DNA of 64,000 bases. Origin: Neurospora crassa OR74A (taxonomy: Eukaryota > Ascomycota > Sordariomycetes > Sordariales > Sordariaceae). Under the pieces are notes generated by a model. That model saw nothing but the letters and a program-made list of their open reading frames with translations, had not been told where the DNA came from and made no database searches. The stretch is taken from assembly GCF_000182925.2 (NCBI RefSeq), contig NC_026503.1:62001-126000 (forward strand), in the 5' to 3' direction. The position numbers and the translations under genes are program-made. Shown here in pieces: positions 12,927-21,699 of this stretch (the stretch's first letter is position 1; each line of letters begins with the position of its first letter).

Positions 12927-14140
12927 GTACCTTTGGTCTAGCAGGTGTTCTGGCCAATCAACTCAAGAGCTTCGCGTAGGTTTAGGGCTGGAGCGTTTGT
13001 AAACGCCTAGGCTAAAGTAATACTATATCCTAAGTAAATGAGAGGATGGATATCGCTAGAAAACGAGAAAGAGAATAGCTGGGTAAGGGTTAATAATAGG
13101 TATAAGGCGAAAGGAAGGAGAAAATAGGGTAGAAAGAAGAAAATAGAGAAGGGAAATAGATGTACTAATTAAGTGTAGTAGGGAGGCGGAGATTAATACG
13201 TAAATATATAGTAATAAAGCGTATATCCGGGGGGGGGGGGTAGTATAGGCGAGGGGGGGGCGGATATAGTAATAAAAGTAAGGATAGAAGGAAGAAGAAG
13301 AAGAAAGGCGAAGAGGGTAGGCGGAAGGGGCGTTATATAAATGAAAGAGGAAGTCCTTATATAAATATAAATTGAAGTAAACGAATATAATTTTAAACGG
13401 GCGAATATAAAATAATATAAAATAAGAAGAGCGTTAAGTAATTATATAAGTGGTAGGAGGGGGTAAATAGAAGGATAAAACGAAGGCGATAGCTAAAAAG
13501 GGAAGGAGGGGACGAGTAAGTAATAGCAATGGCCGTAAAAAAGTAGGAGAAAAAAGTAGAAAATAGGAAAGTATGTAATTTGGATTACAATAAAGAGAGT
13601 GGGGGTAGCGGTTAGGAGTTGTATTGTTGGAATAAAGAGAGTAATATAAAAAATAAGGTAAGGGCGACGGGAAAGTAATTAGGAAGGAATAATATAAATA
13701 AAGGAGGTTTATAGAGGAAGTAATATATAGAATTATAAAAAGCGAAAGAAGGAAATGAAGGTCCTAAAGATGGAATTTATAGGGAGGGGGATTATATTTA
13801 AGTATTATAATAGGTTGTAGTAGGTGTAAATAATTAAATAGAGAATAATTTATAAGAGGAGCCTTGGAATTTAATTATATAGGTATTATATAGTAGGTAT
13901 AAATAATGGAAGGTACCTTATAAGAGTATTAAATTGTATTATAAGTGTAAATAATAGAGAATGTCCGGTGAAAGGAATTACGGGGCGTAATTATATTAAT
14001 ATTTTAAAGTATTTATTAATGCTCTTAAGTTCGGTATAGTACTCTTCGTAGGTAAAATAATATTTATTACCTTATACGCTTATAGGATGATAGTTTTAGT
14101 AACGGTCGGGAACTTGATTAATTTTTTAAATTTAATGCTG
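12075..14140. other. Non-coding spacer between pol and the repeat array
   Basis: No gene is supported. The + strand is purine-rich and very poor in C. The stretch contains the A84 tract (annotated separately), G-runs near 13,230-13,260 and scattered direct repeats. The patch 12,770-13,020 looks less RIP-affected than its surroundings because it retains CA and TG dinucleotides. Chromoviruses usually have only a short gap between pol and the 3' LTR, so the size is atypical. Confidence 0.6.
12842..12925 (+). repeat. Homopolymer of 84 adenines
   Basis: An uninterrupted run of A from 12,842 to 12,925, embedded in the less RIP-affected patch 12,770-13,020. It could be the tail of a retroposed (LINE/SINE-like) insertion, an expanded slippage tract or an assembly artefact. 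I could not find flanking target duplications. Confidence 0.9.
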
Positions 14141-14149
14141 GTTTCGTAT

Positions 14150-14635
14150 CTATATTAGAATTTATAAGAATAGATATTACAATATTAATATTCTAGCGGG
14201 CGGTACGTTAGATAGTTAGATTTGATGCCGGTTTCGTATTTGTACTAGAGTTTAGGAGAATAGATATTATAATACTAATATTCTAGCGGGCGGTTCGCTG
14301 TATTTAGAGTTTGTAAAAATAAATATTATAATACCGATATTCTAGCGGGCGGCTTCGTATCCGCATTTGGAGTTTATGAGAATAGATATTATAATACCGA
14401 TATTCTAGTAGGCGGAACGCTAATACTTTAAATTTAATATTGGTTTCGTATTTGCGTTAGAATTTATAAGAATAGATATTATAATACCGATATTCTAGTA
14501 GGCGGTTCGTTATATTTAGAATTCATAAGAATAGATATTATAATACTAATATTCGGGCGGGCGGCTTTGTATTTGTATTTAGAGTTTAGGAGAAGGGATA
14601 TTACAATATTAATATTCTAGTAGACGGTTCGCTAG
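14150..14635 (+). repeat. Seven-copy imperfect tandem array (unit about 50-75 bp)
   Basis: Seven copies of a conserved core ATTATAATACCGATATTCTA, preceded by TTTATRAGAATAG and followed by GYRGGCGG, occur at about 14,155, 14,240, 14,305, 14,365, 14,457, 14,515 and 14,578. Linkers vary in length, often containing TTGGTTTCGTATTTG. The core AATACCGATATT is close to a palindrome. The array ends about 210 bp before the 3' LTR. Copies differ mainly by transitions, consistent with RIP of an originally near-identical array. Confidence 0.85.
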
Positions 14636-14832
14636 CGGCAAAGCGGTTATAATATTCGGAATATAGCGTTAGTAGTTATTATAAGTAATAATTCGCTAGA
14701 ATTAAGGGGCGAGGATATTGTACTTTCGCTAGTAATGTAATTTAATAATGTTATAATAGTATAATATTAATGCCTTCTACTATTTGACTAGGATTTATTA
14801 TGAATTGTAAAGGTTCCGAGGATGGAACCTAT

Positions 14833-14843
14833 AAGGGGGGGGG
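14833..14843 (+). other. Putative polypurine tract (AAGGGGGGGGG)
   Basis: An eleven-base all-purine run three bases upstream of the 3' LTR, where the plus-strand primer for retroelement reverse transcription is expected. Confidence 0.6.
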
Positions 14844-14846
14844 TCG

Positions 14847-15186
14847 TATTAAGAGGCTAAGAGTTTGTATATAGAAGTACTTTAGCGGCTGCTACTCCCC
14901 TTTATTAACCGACGCGTAGGATTACTAACGATAACGCCTATATCGGGTCGGGCTTGTGGGAAGGATAATTCGGTACTACGCTAAGGTATTAGACTAATAT
15001 GAGGCTCTATAACGTTCGTTAGCGGATGAATAGAGTTTGTATAGGTATAAAAGAGGTTCAATGGAGTGTAGTTTATTGTAGTTGGTAATTATTAATATAT
15101 TTTTGGATTGACCCCTAATTTGCTGTCCCTTACGTATAGCTACGACCGTAGTTACCTCAGCTTGCCTTTCGCCTACGTTCCTAATA
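14847..15186 (+). repeat. 3' LTR of the Gypsy element (340 bp)
   Basis: Same length as the 5' LTR and alignable throughout, beginning TATTAAGAGGC and ending CCTAATA. It is immediately followed by the GAAAG target duplication. Confidence 0.92.
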
Positions 15187-15191
15187 GAAAG
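15187..15191. repeat. Target-site duplication GAAAG (right copy)
   Basis: An exact copy of 5,788-5,792, directly after the right LTR. Confidence 0.9.
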
Positions 15192-15600
15192 AATATAAAA
15201 TTGTAGAGAAAAAAAAATTTACGGGTATAACCGCTAGTTTTTTATAAATATTAAATAATTTCATATCCTTAAACTTAGCCGTAAACCACTCTAAGAAATT
15301 TATATTATCGAATTTAATATCGGGTAGTTTAGAATCTATAAGTACCTCGATATAATTGAAGTTAGTTTAGGTACTAGTATTTTTAATACTATTATTAATC
15401 TTTTTAAATTCTTTAAAGTCTATAATAGGATTTGCAATAAGGGTAGTAATAGGGGCCGCAACGGTCTCCTTAATAATTTCGGAAACCGCAATAGCATCTT
15501 TATTTTTAATTGCCTAAAGGGTAACTATAGTCTTTTTAGCTACTCTAGTACGCTTACTACTACCGGCTATAATAATGAAGTAAAAGGGGTCTGAAAGTAA
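15187..15600 (-). pseudogene. Degenerate minus-strand reading frame, part 1 (right of the Gypsy insertion)
   Basis: The minus strand from about 15,590 to 15,187 reads through about 130 codons with only two stops (a TAG and a TAA, each one C-to-T step from a Gln codon). It contains segments such as ATVAAPITTLIA-like Ala/Thr runs and FLEWFTAKFKDMKLFN. The same frame resumes at 5,787 on the other side of the retroelement. I do not recognise the family. Confidence 0.45.
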
Positions 15601-15797
15601 TATTAGTAATACTGAAAAAAATATATACGTATTTATATAGGGTACTTACTAGATTAATTAGATTATTATACACTTACGAAAATAGATTAGTAGGAGCGTA
15701 TAGAGCGGTATATAAGGACTGGGGTAGTAGTTGGGGTGGTAGTTATAGTGAGAAAGGTAAGGGTTTGAAATGTAGGATAGATATTTTCGTTTGTGTG

Positions 15798-15884
15798 AAT
15801 CCAGCTATGCACGGGCTACAACCTAGAATCCAGTTGTGTACGGGCCGCAACCTAGGATCCAGCCTTGCACGGGCCACGGAAGGG
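15798..15884 (+). repeat. Three tandem 29-bp repeats at the AT/GC boundary
   Basis: Copies at 15,798-15,826, 15,827-15,855 and 15,856-15,884 share the pattern RATCCAG...GTACGGGC/GCACGGGC...CAACCTAG. Copies 1 and 2 differ by three C/T and one A/G transitions; copy 3 diverges at its end. They sit exactly where the RIP-mutated block gives way to normal-composition DNA. Confidence 0.85.
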
Positions 15885-16753
15885 TCGCAGCTCTGCTGCC
15901 CCGAATACTAGTTGTTGAAAAGGACAAGAACTGAACAAGGCAGGAAACAAACACGACGGGAGGTTAAGATTGGATTCCCCCGCCATCTGAGGTCGAATGG
16001 AAAAACATGCGGGAGCGCGATACCCATCGTACGGAACGGCAAGGGCCGACGGGAGGTGGGACGAAGACGACGGACTAAGTAAGGAGGGATGGAATGTCTC
16101 ACACGAGGCCGGTTGGCTGGAGTCACGACTACCTACACACTTGCATGCAAGGGAAAGAACATGGAATCATACCTCTAACAACCCCCCCTCATCCTTGACT
16201 GCGTGTGTTCATGGGAATGCGGGGAAGCGCGTGGCTGTTGAGGTTGTAGCGGGAATGAGGAACAAACAAGAAATGGAAGCTGAGTATCCTACCTCTGGTT
16301 GCCTTCCTTTTCTTTCTCCAATCTACACCAACCGCAGACCTGGACACTCGGAGAATACTTGGAGAATTGATGATAACCTAGAAGTTGACAATCTTACACT
16401 GGAGTCACTACAGTACAGGTAGAGGTACTCACACCAAGACGACTCGGACTGTCAAGTCCCTGGGCTGTTGTAGTTGAAACTACCTAGAGGTACCTACCTA
16501 CCTTAGGTAGTCTTATCGACGCTTCCTTCTTATCGTACAAGTGGGACAATTGCGGGAGCTATACTACGTAGAGGTACTAGGTAGGGGTAGGTAGGTAAGG
16601 TAGGTAGCTACGTAGCGGCCGCCGACCCACTGGAGCTCCAGGGGCATCATTACCTAACCGTCATCAGCGATTCCACTTCCATTTCTTTCCCTCCGTGTCG
16701 TCGCACAACAAATCATTCTCGAGTTCGTCACATTGCCAGTCACAAACACCACA
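15885..16753. other. Intergenic, upstream of the DUF7719-like gene
   Basis: Normal base composition. TACC/GGTA microsatellites lie at about 16,480-16,510 and 16,570-16,615. A 141-codon open frame on the + strand at 15,997-16,422 lacks recognisable features and is not accepted as a gene. Confidence 0.5.
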
Positions 16754-17510
16754 ATGGGCAGAAAACGCGCCGAGTCTCCGTCCAATCTCAAATTCCAGCA
16801 ACCCGACCGCAGTGGACCCAAGGAAAAGACCCTGCTGGAGCTGGCCGAGGAAAGGGGGCTCTTTGAGCAGGCGCGCAAGAAGCAGGAGGAAAACGACAAG
16901 GCAAAGAATCCCCCCAAGATCAAAAAGATCCCCATAAAGAAGCCGGAAAAGACGAAAAGCAAGAAAGACGACGACGATGACGACAACGAACCACTGTCTC
17001 CCGGAGCCGAGCGCTTCCTCGACACCACCCTCTACACCGTGAGCTTGGCCATGCTGCACTTCACCTTGGACGTCTTTGTCCAGAACCAATATTCCGCCGA
17101 TCGCATCGTCTGGCCCAAGGTCTGGACGAGGGCAATCCAAGCCTTGTTGGGTATGTCAATACGAGCCCACCCACCCACGATATCACCTACTGACGTCTTC
17201 CTGCCCAGTCTTCGGCTTCCTCGTCTACACTCTCCACGCCCACTCCTCGAACCCGACCATCCTTCCTGGCCTACCTGCCCGCTACCAAAACCACCTCCGA
17301 CAGGTCATCTTCTTTGTCATGGGCGTGTGCTCGGGATGCTACCTGATCCACATCACAAACACGTACGGATACCTGGCCGTCATGAAGCAAGCGCCACCCG
17401 TGGGTTGCTTGTGGGTGTGGTCCGTCATTGAACTCCAGCTTCCTTGGGCTGTCCTCAGCCTGGCGGTTGCAGGCACATACCTCAAAGTCAAAGGTTATGA
17501 CATCAAGTGA
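16754..17510 (+). CDS. DUF7719-like multi-pass membrane protein
   Basis: Two exons, 16,754-17,150 and 17,209-17,510, encode 232 aa. The 58-bp intron has donor GTATGT, branch CTGAC and acceptor CAG and keeps the frame. The first ATG lies in the good context CACAATGGGC. The N-terminal 90 residues are charged and Lys-rich, with a PDRSGPKEKTLLELAEERGL block that I associate with the fungal DUF7719 family, followed by an acidic run. The C-terminal half has about four hydrophobic segments (roughly residues 92-112, 134-148, 170-188 and 205-225). It is probably an ER or other endomembrane protein of unknown role. The family name is from memory and moderately sure; the gene model is firmer. Confidence 0.8.
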
Positions 17511-18608
17511 GGTGGCCTGGTGGTCAGCACGGAAGAACCGGGCCTGATTCGAGGGGGGAGGGTGTTCTCGAGGCCAAGCAAACGGGTTCGGCAGAGGGAG
17601 ATGCGAGGACTGGTGGCGCCAGGGTTGCGTTACGCAAACGGTTCATACGTGTGAACCAGTCAGCATCCTATGCCACGAGGCAGACGCCACAAAGTCTTGT
17701 AAGTGGTTGGACAGAGTCCGCTTTCTTTCGGTGATTGTAGACGACCACAGAAAAGGGCGACGATAATGCAGCAACACAACAGGTTCGGGCGCTAAGATTT
17801 TCATATATCCCCTTCAAGCGTACATTGCTATGCATTATTTGCCTATCAACCCCCCACCTATTCACTGCTTAATGGTAGTCTGACCTGAGGCGGCGGGGTG
17901 ACACATGCACGTTCTACAAACTTCTTCAATATAACCCGTACACGTCGACCATTGGCGTGTCTTCCCGGTCCACCATGTCAGATATCGTTGGACCGTATAT
18001 GCAAGCCCAGGAGGATGAGCGCTGCAATGCAAATCCATTCCCCTCTGTTGACACAGCGTCTCGTGGTATCGAGGGGTCGTACCCCAGACCACAAGGCTGA
18101 GAGGGATGCTCAACCGGTCTGAGACGGACCGCAAGGGATGAGAGCCTCTGACGTTCAAATCACACCCACCAAGCACACGTCCGAGCACATTTGAGAAATA
18201 CGAAAAAAGGGGCACTAGATGTCAGCTCTGACAGGCGCTTTGGGCATCCTTCTGGACGATCATCTGAAGTGGGCTTGTGAGATTGGTCTCGCCGCTCGGA
18301 CTACCTGTTCTGGCAAGTTGAAGTGGCAGAGCAACACTGTCGTAGACCTGCTTGCCTTCTCGCGAGGAGACTGTAGACTAGTCGATGTATTGTATATAAG
18401 TCCCGGTCGGTTTCTGTGTCCGTTCAAGATGAAGTCCGGCTTCCTTTTGTGGTATGAGTCCTGTTCATTAGGTATTTGTCTTTTGCTACGTTCTGTTACA
18501 ATCTTCGAGTGTACCGACTTGGTCTTCCTCTCTTCGACTACGATTCCGATTTCTATCGGCACCAATGACTATTGGTTGGACAAGATATTATTGATTTCAA
18601 GAGCTACA
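17511..18608. other. Intergenic
   Basis: No gene is supported. Short open frames on both strands lack domain features. The last part is the promoter of the downstream deacetylase; a TATATAAG box-like sequence lies near 18,392, about 215 bp before its proposed start. Confidence 0.45.
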
Positions 18609-19529
18609 ATGCGCTGGTCAACATTTCTGCCTGTTGGGGTTCTCGTGGCCCAAGGACGTGCAATCCCAATGCTAGTGTAAGACCGCCGTCCTCGAAACTG
18701 TAACTATTATGTTTGATAACAGTCAATGATGATAAATAGAAGTCCTCCATCCCGGGAGTTGTACCCTGACAACAACAACAACGGGCCTGACAATCACCAT
18801 CCCAACCAGGACACCTCGTCCTCGTCATCCTCATCGTACCTCCTCCACCGAGCAGTGCCCACCGGCCAGGTAATCACCCACTGCACAACCCCCGGCATCG
18901 TCGCCCTCACCTTTGACGACGGGCCCTACATCTACACCAGCCAGCTCCTCGACACGCTAGCCTCCTACTCGCCCCCCATCCGCGCCACCTTCTTTGTCAA
19001 CGGCGCCAACTGGGTCTCGGGCATCGACGACGAATCCACGCCTTACCCATCCATCCTCCGTCGCATGCTCAGCGAGGGGCACCAGATCGCTTCGCACACT
19101 TGGTCCCACTTGGACTTGACCACGGCCACAACAGCGCAGCGCGTCGAGCAAGTCACCAAACTCGAGGATGTGCTGCAAAGAGTGGTGGGGATCAAGCCGA
19201 GATACATCCGTCCGCCGTATGCGACTTGCGAGAACGGATGTTTGGAGGATCTCGAGGGGATGGGGTTGCATGTTGTCAACTTTGATGTGGATACCAAAGA
19301 TTACGAGAATGATAGCCAGGCGGGGATTCAGGTGTCAGTGGACAAGTTCAATAACGAGCTGGGAAGTAATCCGCAGACGGACTCGGCGATTGTCTTGAGT
19401 CATGATGTGCATCGGTGGACGGTGGAGAGGTTGGTGGGGGAGATGGTGGCCACCCTAAGAGCGAGGGGGTTTGGGACGGGCACCGTGGGCGAGTGCTTGG
19501 GAGATCCCCAGAGTGGGTGGTATGCTTAG
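18609..19529 (+). CDS. Secreted chitin/polysaccharide deacetylase (CE4, NodB fold)
   Basis: A metal-dependent deacetylase of carbohydrate esterase family 4, which removes acetyl groups from chitin or chitooligosaccharides in the cell wall. All NodB motifs are visible: TFDDGP (metal Asp88), SHTWSH (His147, His151), RPPYA, a FDVDTKDY block, and LSHDVH near the C-terminus. I propose a short first exon, 18,609-18,674, encoding a signal peptide (MRWSTFLPVGVLVAQGRA), joined across a 48-bp intron (GTGTAA donor, AACAG acceptor at 18,722) to 18,723-19,529; this gives 290 aa. The alternative start at 18,726 would leave the enzyme without a secretion signal. A Ser-rich, Asn-rich linker precedes the catalytic domain. 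Family assignment is firm; the first exon is inferred. Confidence 0.88.
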
Positions 19530-20143
19530 ATGGCATGGTTGGGTTGGATGTTTCTGCAGGTGGGATCTAGGGAGTAGGGATTGTATTGATGGTTCATGCT
19601 TGTGTACGTAGGTAAGGTAGGTAGCCTGGGCTTTGGGGAGGTCGTGGTTTTGTGGATACCCCCTTTACTTTGGATATATTTGGATTTTGTCTATCTTGCT
19701 TGCTTCGAAGGCCTGGATCTTGGTTTGGTAGGGGAAGGGTCGCTGGAGGTGTATATACCTAGGCATTTGGCGGATTCTTGACGGGTTGAAAGCACCGTTG
19801 TGTTGGTAACGAACAAGGAACACTTTCTCTCAAATTCAAGGTACGTGCCGTTCTCGGGCCGTCCCACCAGTTCGTTTCCAATAACAGGGAACGGGGATCC
19901 AACATCACCGATATGCTGAGGGTAGTAGGTCGTGATCTCCAAGCCCCGCATTTCCCCAAACAGCGTCATCCACCTTTAACACGACATCAACACATGTGCA
20001 CTGTCTGTTCACTCCGACTTCTTACCACTTTGCCGGTTCAATTCAATCACATCCATCTCTTACAATATTAGAGTATAAATCTTATACACTCTAATCCAAC
20101 TCGTATCTTTCATTTTACCCCCACATCTAGTCATACCTGCCCA
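19530..20143. other. Intergenic, upstream of the alpha/beta hydrolase
   Basis: No gene is supported. A near-perfect inverted repeat, ATTAGAGTATAA...TTATACACTCTAAT, lies at 20,067-20,095, about 50 bp before the next start codon. Confidence 0.5.
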
Positions 20144-21537
20144 ATGAAACTGCAAGACATCTCCCTCACCCTCCCCCACAAACCCTCAGCCAGGCTGCGC
20201 ATTTCAGCCCTCTTCCCTGGGACATCCATGTCCACCTCGAATTTTGCAGACTCCTTACCAGACATCACAGCAGCTTTACCACCCTCATCAACCCTCCTCG
20301 TCTTCCTCAACGGCCTCATCCTCCCCCGCTCTTCGTGGTTTGAGGCCATCTCCCGCTTCTTGCGCATCCGCGACAAGCAGCGACGACGGTCTTCCACTTC
20401 GTCATCTTATTCTTTTTCTTCCTCCTCCTCCTCCTCCAATACTGGATCCAAAACCGGTGCTGTGCCTGAAAAGAACGGGAGTCATGGCAACACATGCATG
20501 TCTGCGACGGCGGCGGCAGGAGATAGTGCATATGAAAATGGGATACATGTACCCGAAATCATGAAAATCCCCAACATCCTCACCTACGACCGCTTCGGCC
20601 AAGGCGCCTCCGATCCCGATCCAAGTGATCCCGATCCGGCCGTGGACGACACGCCCTATGGACATACCCCCGAGGACGTGGTGGATGATTTGCACCAGAT
20701 GCTGCTCCTCGTCTCTCGCCAGTTCCTGGCTCGGGACCTGAAGGAGCTAGACGTGGTGATAGTGGCGAACAGCATTGGCTGCCCCCTCGCGCGGCTCTAC
20801 AACGGTCGCTACTTCCCTGACGTGCGGGTAGTCGGGTATCTCTTTCTTGATTCGATGATGGCTAATTCGGACTTTGTTTCCGTGTTTCCCGATCCGGACG
20901 CGCCTGGGTTTGATCCTGCAAAGGATTTGAGAGAAGGGGTAGATGAAGAGGCGCTGAGGTGGACAAGAAAGCAGTTTAGAGAGAAGTTCCATCCGAGTGT
21001 GGGAAATCCGGAGAGGTTGGATCGGAGGGGGTTGAGGGGTCTACTTCCGTTCTCTGACAAGCCGAGGCTTAGATTGCCTGTGGATGGGCAGGACCAAGGC
21101 ACAACGAGGGAAGGGGCGAGGAAACGGATTGGAATACCAAGGGTAATAGTCATTGGTCATGATTGGGACGTCTTTGCAGAGCATAACGAAAAGGTCTGTT
21201 CCTTCCCTGCGCCATTCCCATTCCCATTCCCATTCCCCTCCCATTGTCCAACATGAAACTACCACCCTCTACCTACCTGCCAAACAGTTCTTCTCACACC
21301 ACTTCCCCCTCTCCACAATTACAGGGCCCAATGTCCATCCCCAAAGCTGTCATCAACGGGTACATGAACCCGGCCTGGCAGCGGTACAACGAGGGGTTGA
21401 CCCGTCTGGCGGCGGTTGATAGTGAGAATGTGGTGCCAGTCAAGATTGCCAAGGGCTGTGGGCATTTCATCCAAAAGGACGATCCAGAGATGGTGGCGAG
21501 GGAGGTGGATTTGTTGCTGAGGCGTCTTGGGCTATAG
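20144..21537 (+). CDS. Alpha/beta-hydrolase fold protein
   Basis: Two exons, 20,144-21,193 and 21,325-21,537, give 420 aa. The intron is 131 bp (GTCTGT donor, TTACAG acceptor), contains a (TTCCCA)n run and keeps phase 0. The fold is supported by a LLVFLNG strand/oxyanion segment near residues 50-57, LTYDRFGQG, a nucleophile elbow A-N-S-I-G with Ser210, a candidate acid in GHDWD (Asp340 or Asp342) and the catalytic His397 in GCGHF near the end. A low-complexity Ser insertion (residues about 84-105) and an Asp-Pro-rich stretch (about 155-170) are not part of the core. Substrate unknown. Its 3' end faces the MOSC gene 163 bp away. Confidence 0.85.
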
Positions 21538-21699
21538 CGGTGGTTGTGGTTGATGTCTCGGATGGAGTTTGGATGGGATTTTGGGTCGGGTTTCAAAACT
21601 ACCCGGCCGAAATGCATGTTTGGTGTATACCTCAAGAAACACCCACCGCATCTCTTCCCGCGCCTCCATGTCCCCAACTCCTTGACAGAAGCGGGCATT

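Larger units (their letters stand above)
5793..15186 (+). mobile_element. Full-length RIP-mutated Ty3/Gypsy chromovirus (9,394 bp)
   Basis: The element is bounded by two 340-bp LTRs (5,793-6,132 and 14,847-15,186) and a perfect 5-bp target duplication, so both ends are defined. Inside, on the + strand, are gag with a CCHC knuckle remnant, then protease, reverse transcriptase, RNase H and integrase ending in a chromodomain-like segment. A 3.2-kb non-coding spacer, a purine tract and the right LTR follow. LTR differences are mostly C/T and G/A transitions, so RIP rather than age explains much of their divergence. Every frame carries stops, so the copy cannot move by itself. It lies inside an older minus-strand frame, making this a nested insertion. 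In Neurospora, RIP-mutated DNA like this is normally methylated heterochromatin. Confidence 0.92.

Noticed and set aside
12751-12957. Poly-Phe open frame on the minus strand
   Set aside because: Produced solely by the 84-A tract.
14150-14635. CRISPR-like reading of the regular repeat array
   Set aside because: Eukaryotic DNA inside a retroelement; spacers are similar to each other and vary in length, with no cas genes.
15997-16422. 141-codon open frame on the + strand
   Set aside because: No recognisable domain, mixed composition, lies between the RIP block and the DUF7719-like gene; could be chance.
18219-18608. Upstream part of a 153-codon open frame before the deacetylase
   Set aside because: Only its last 22 codons (from 18,609) look real, as a signal peptide; the rest shows no motif and no good start.
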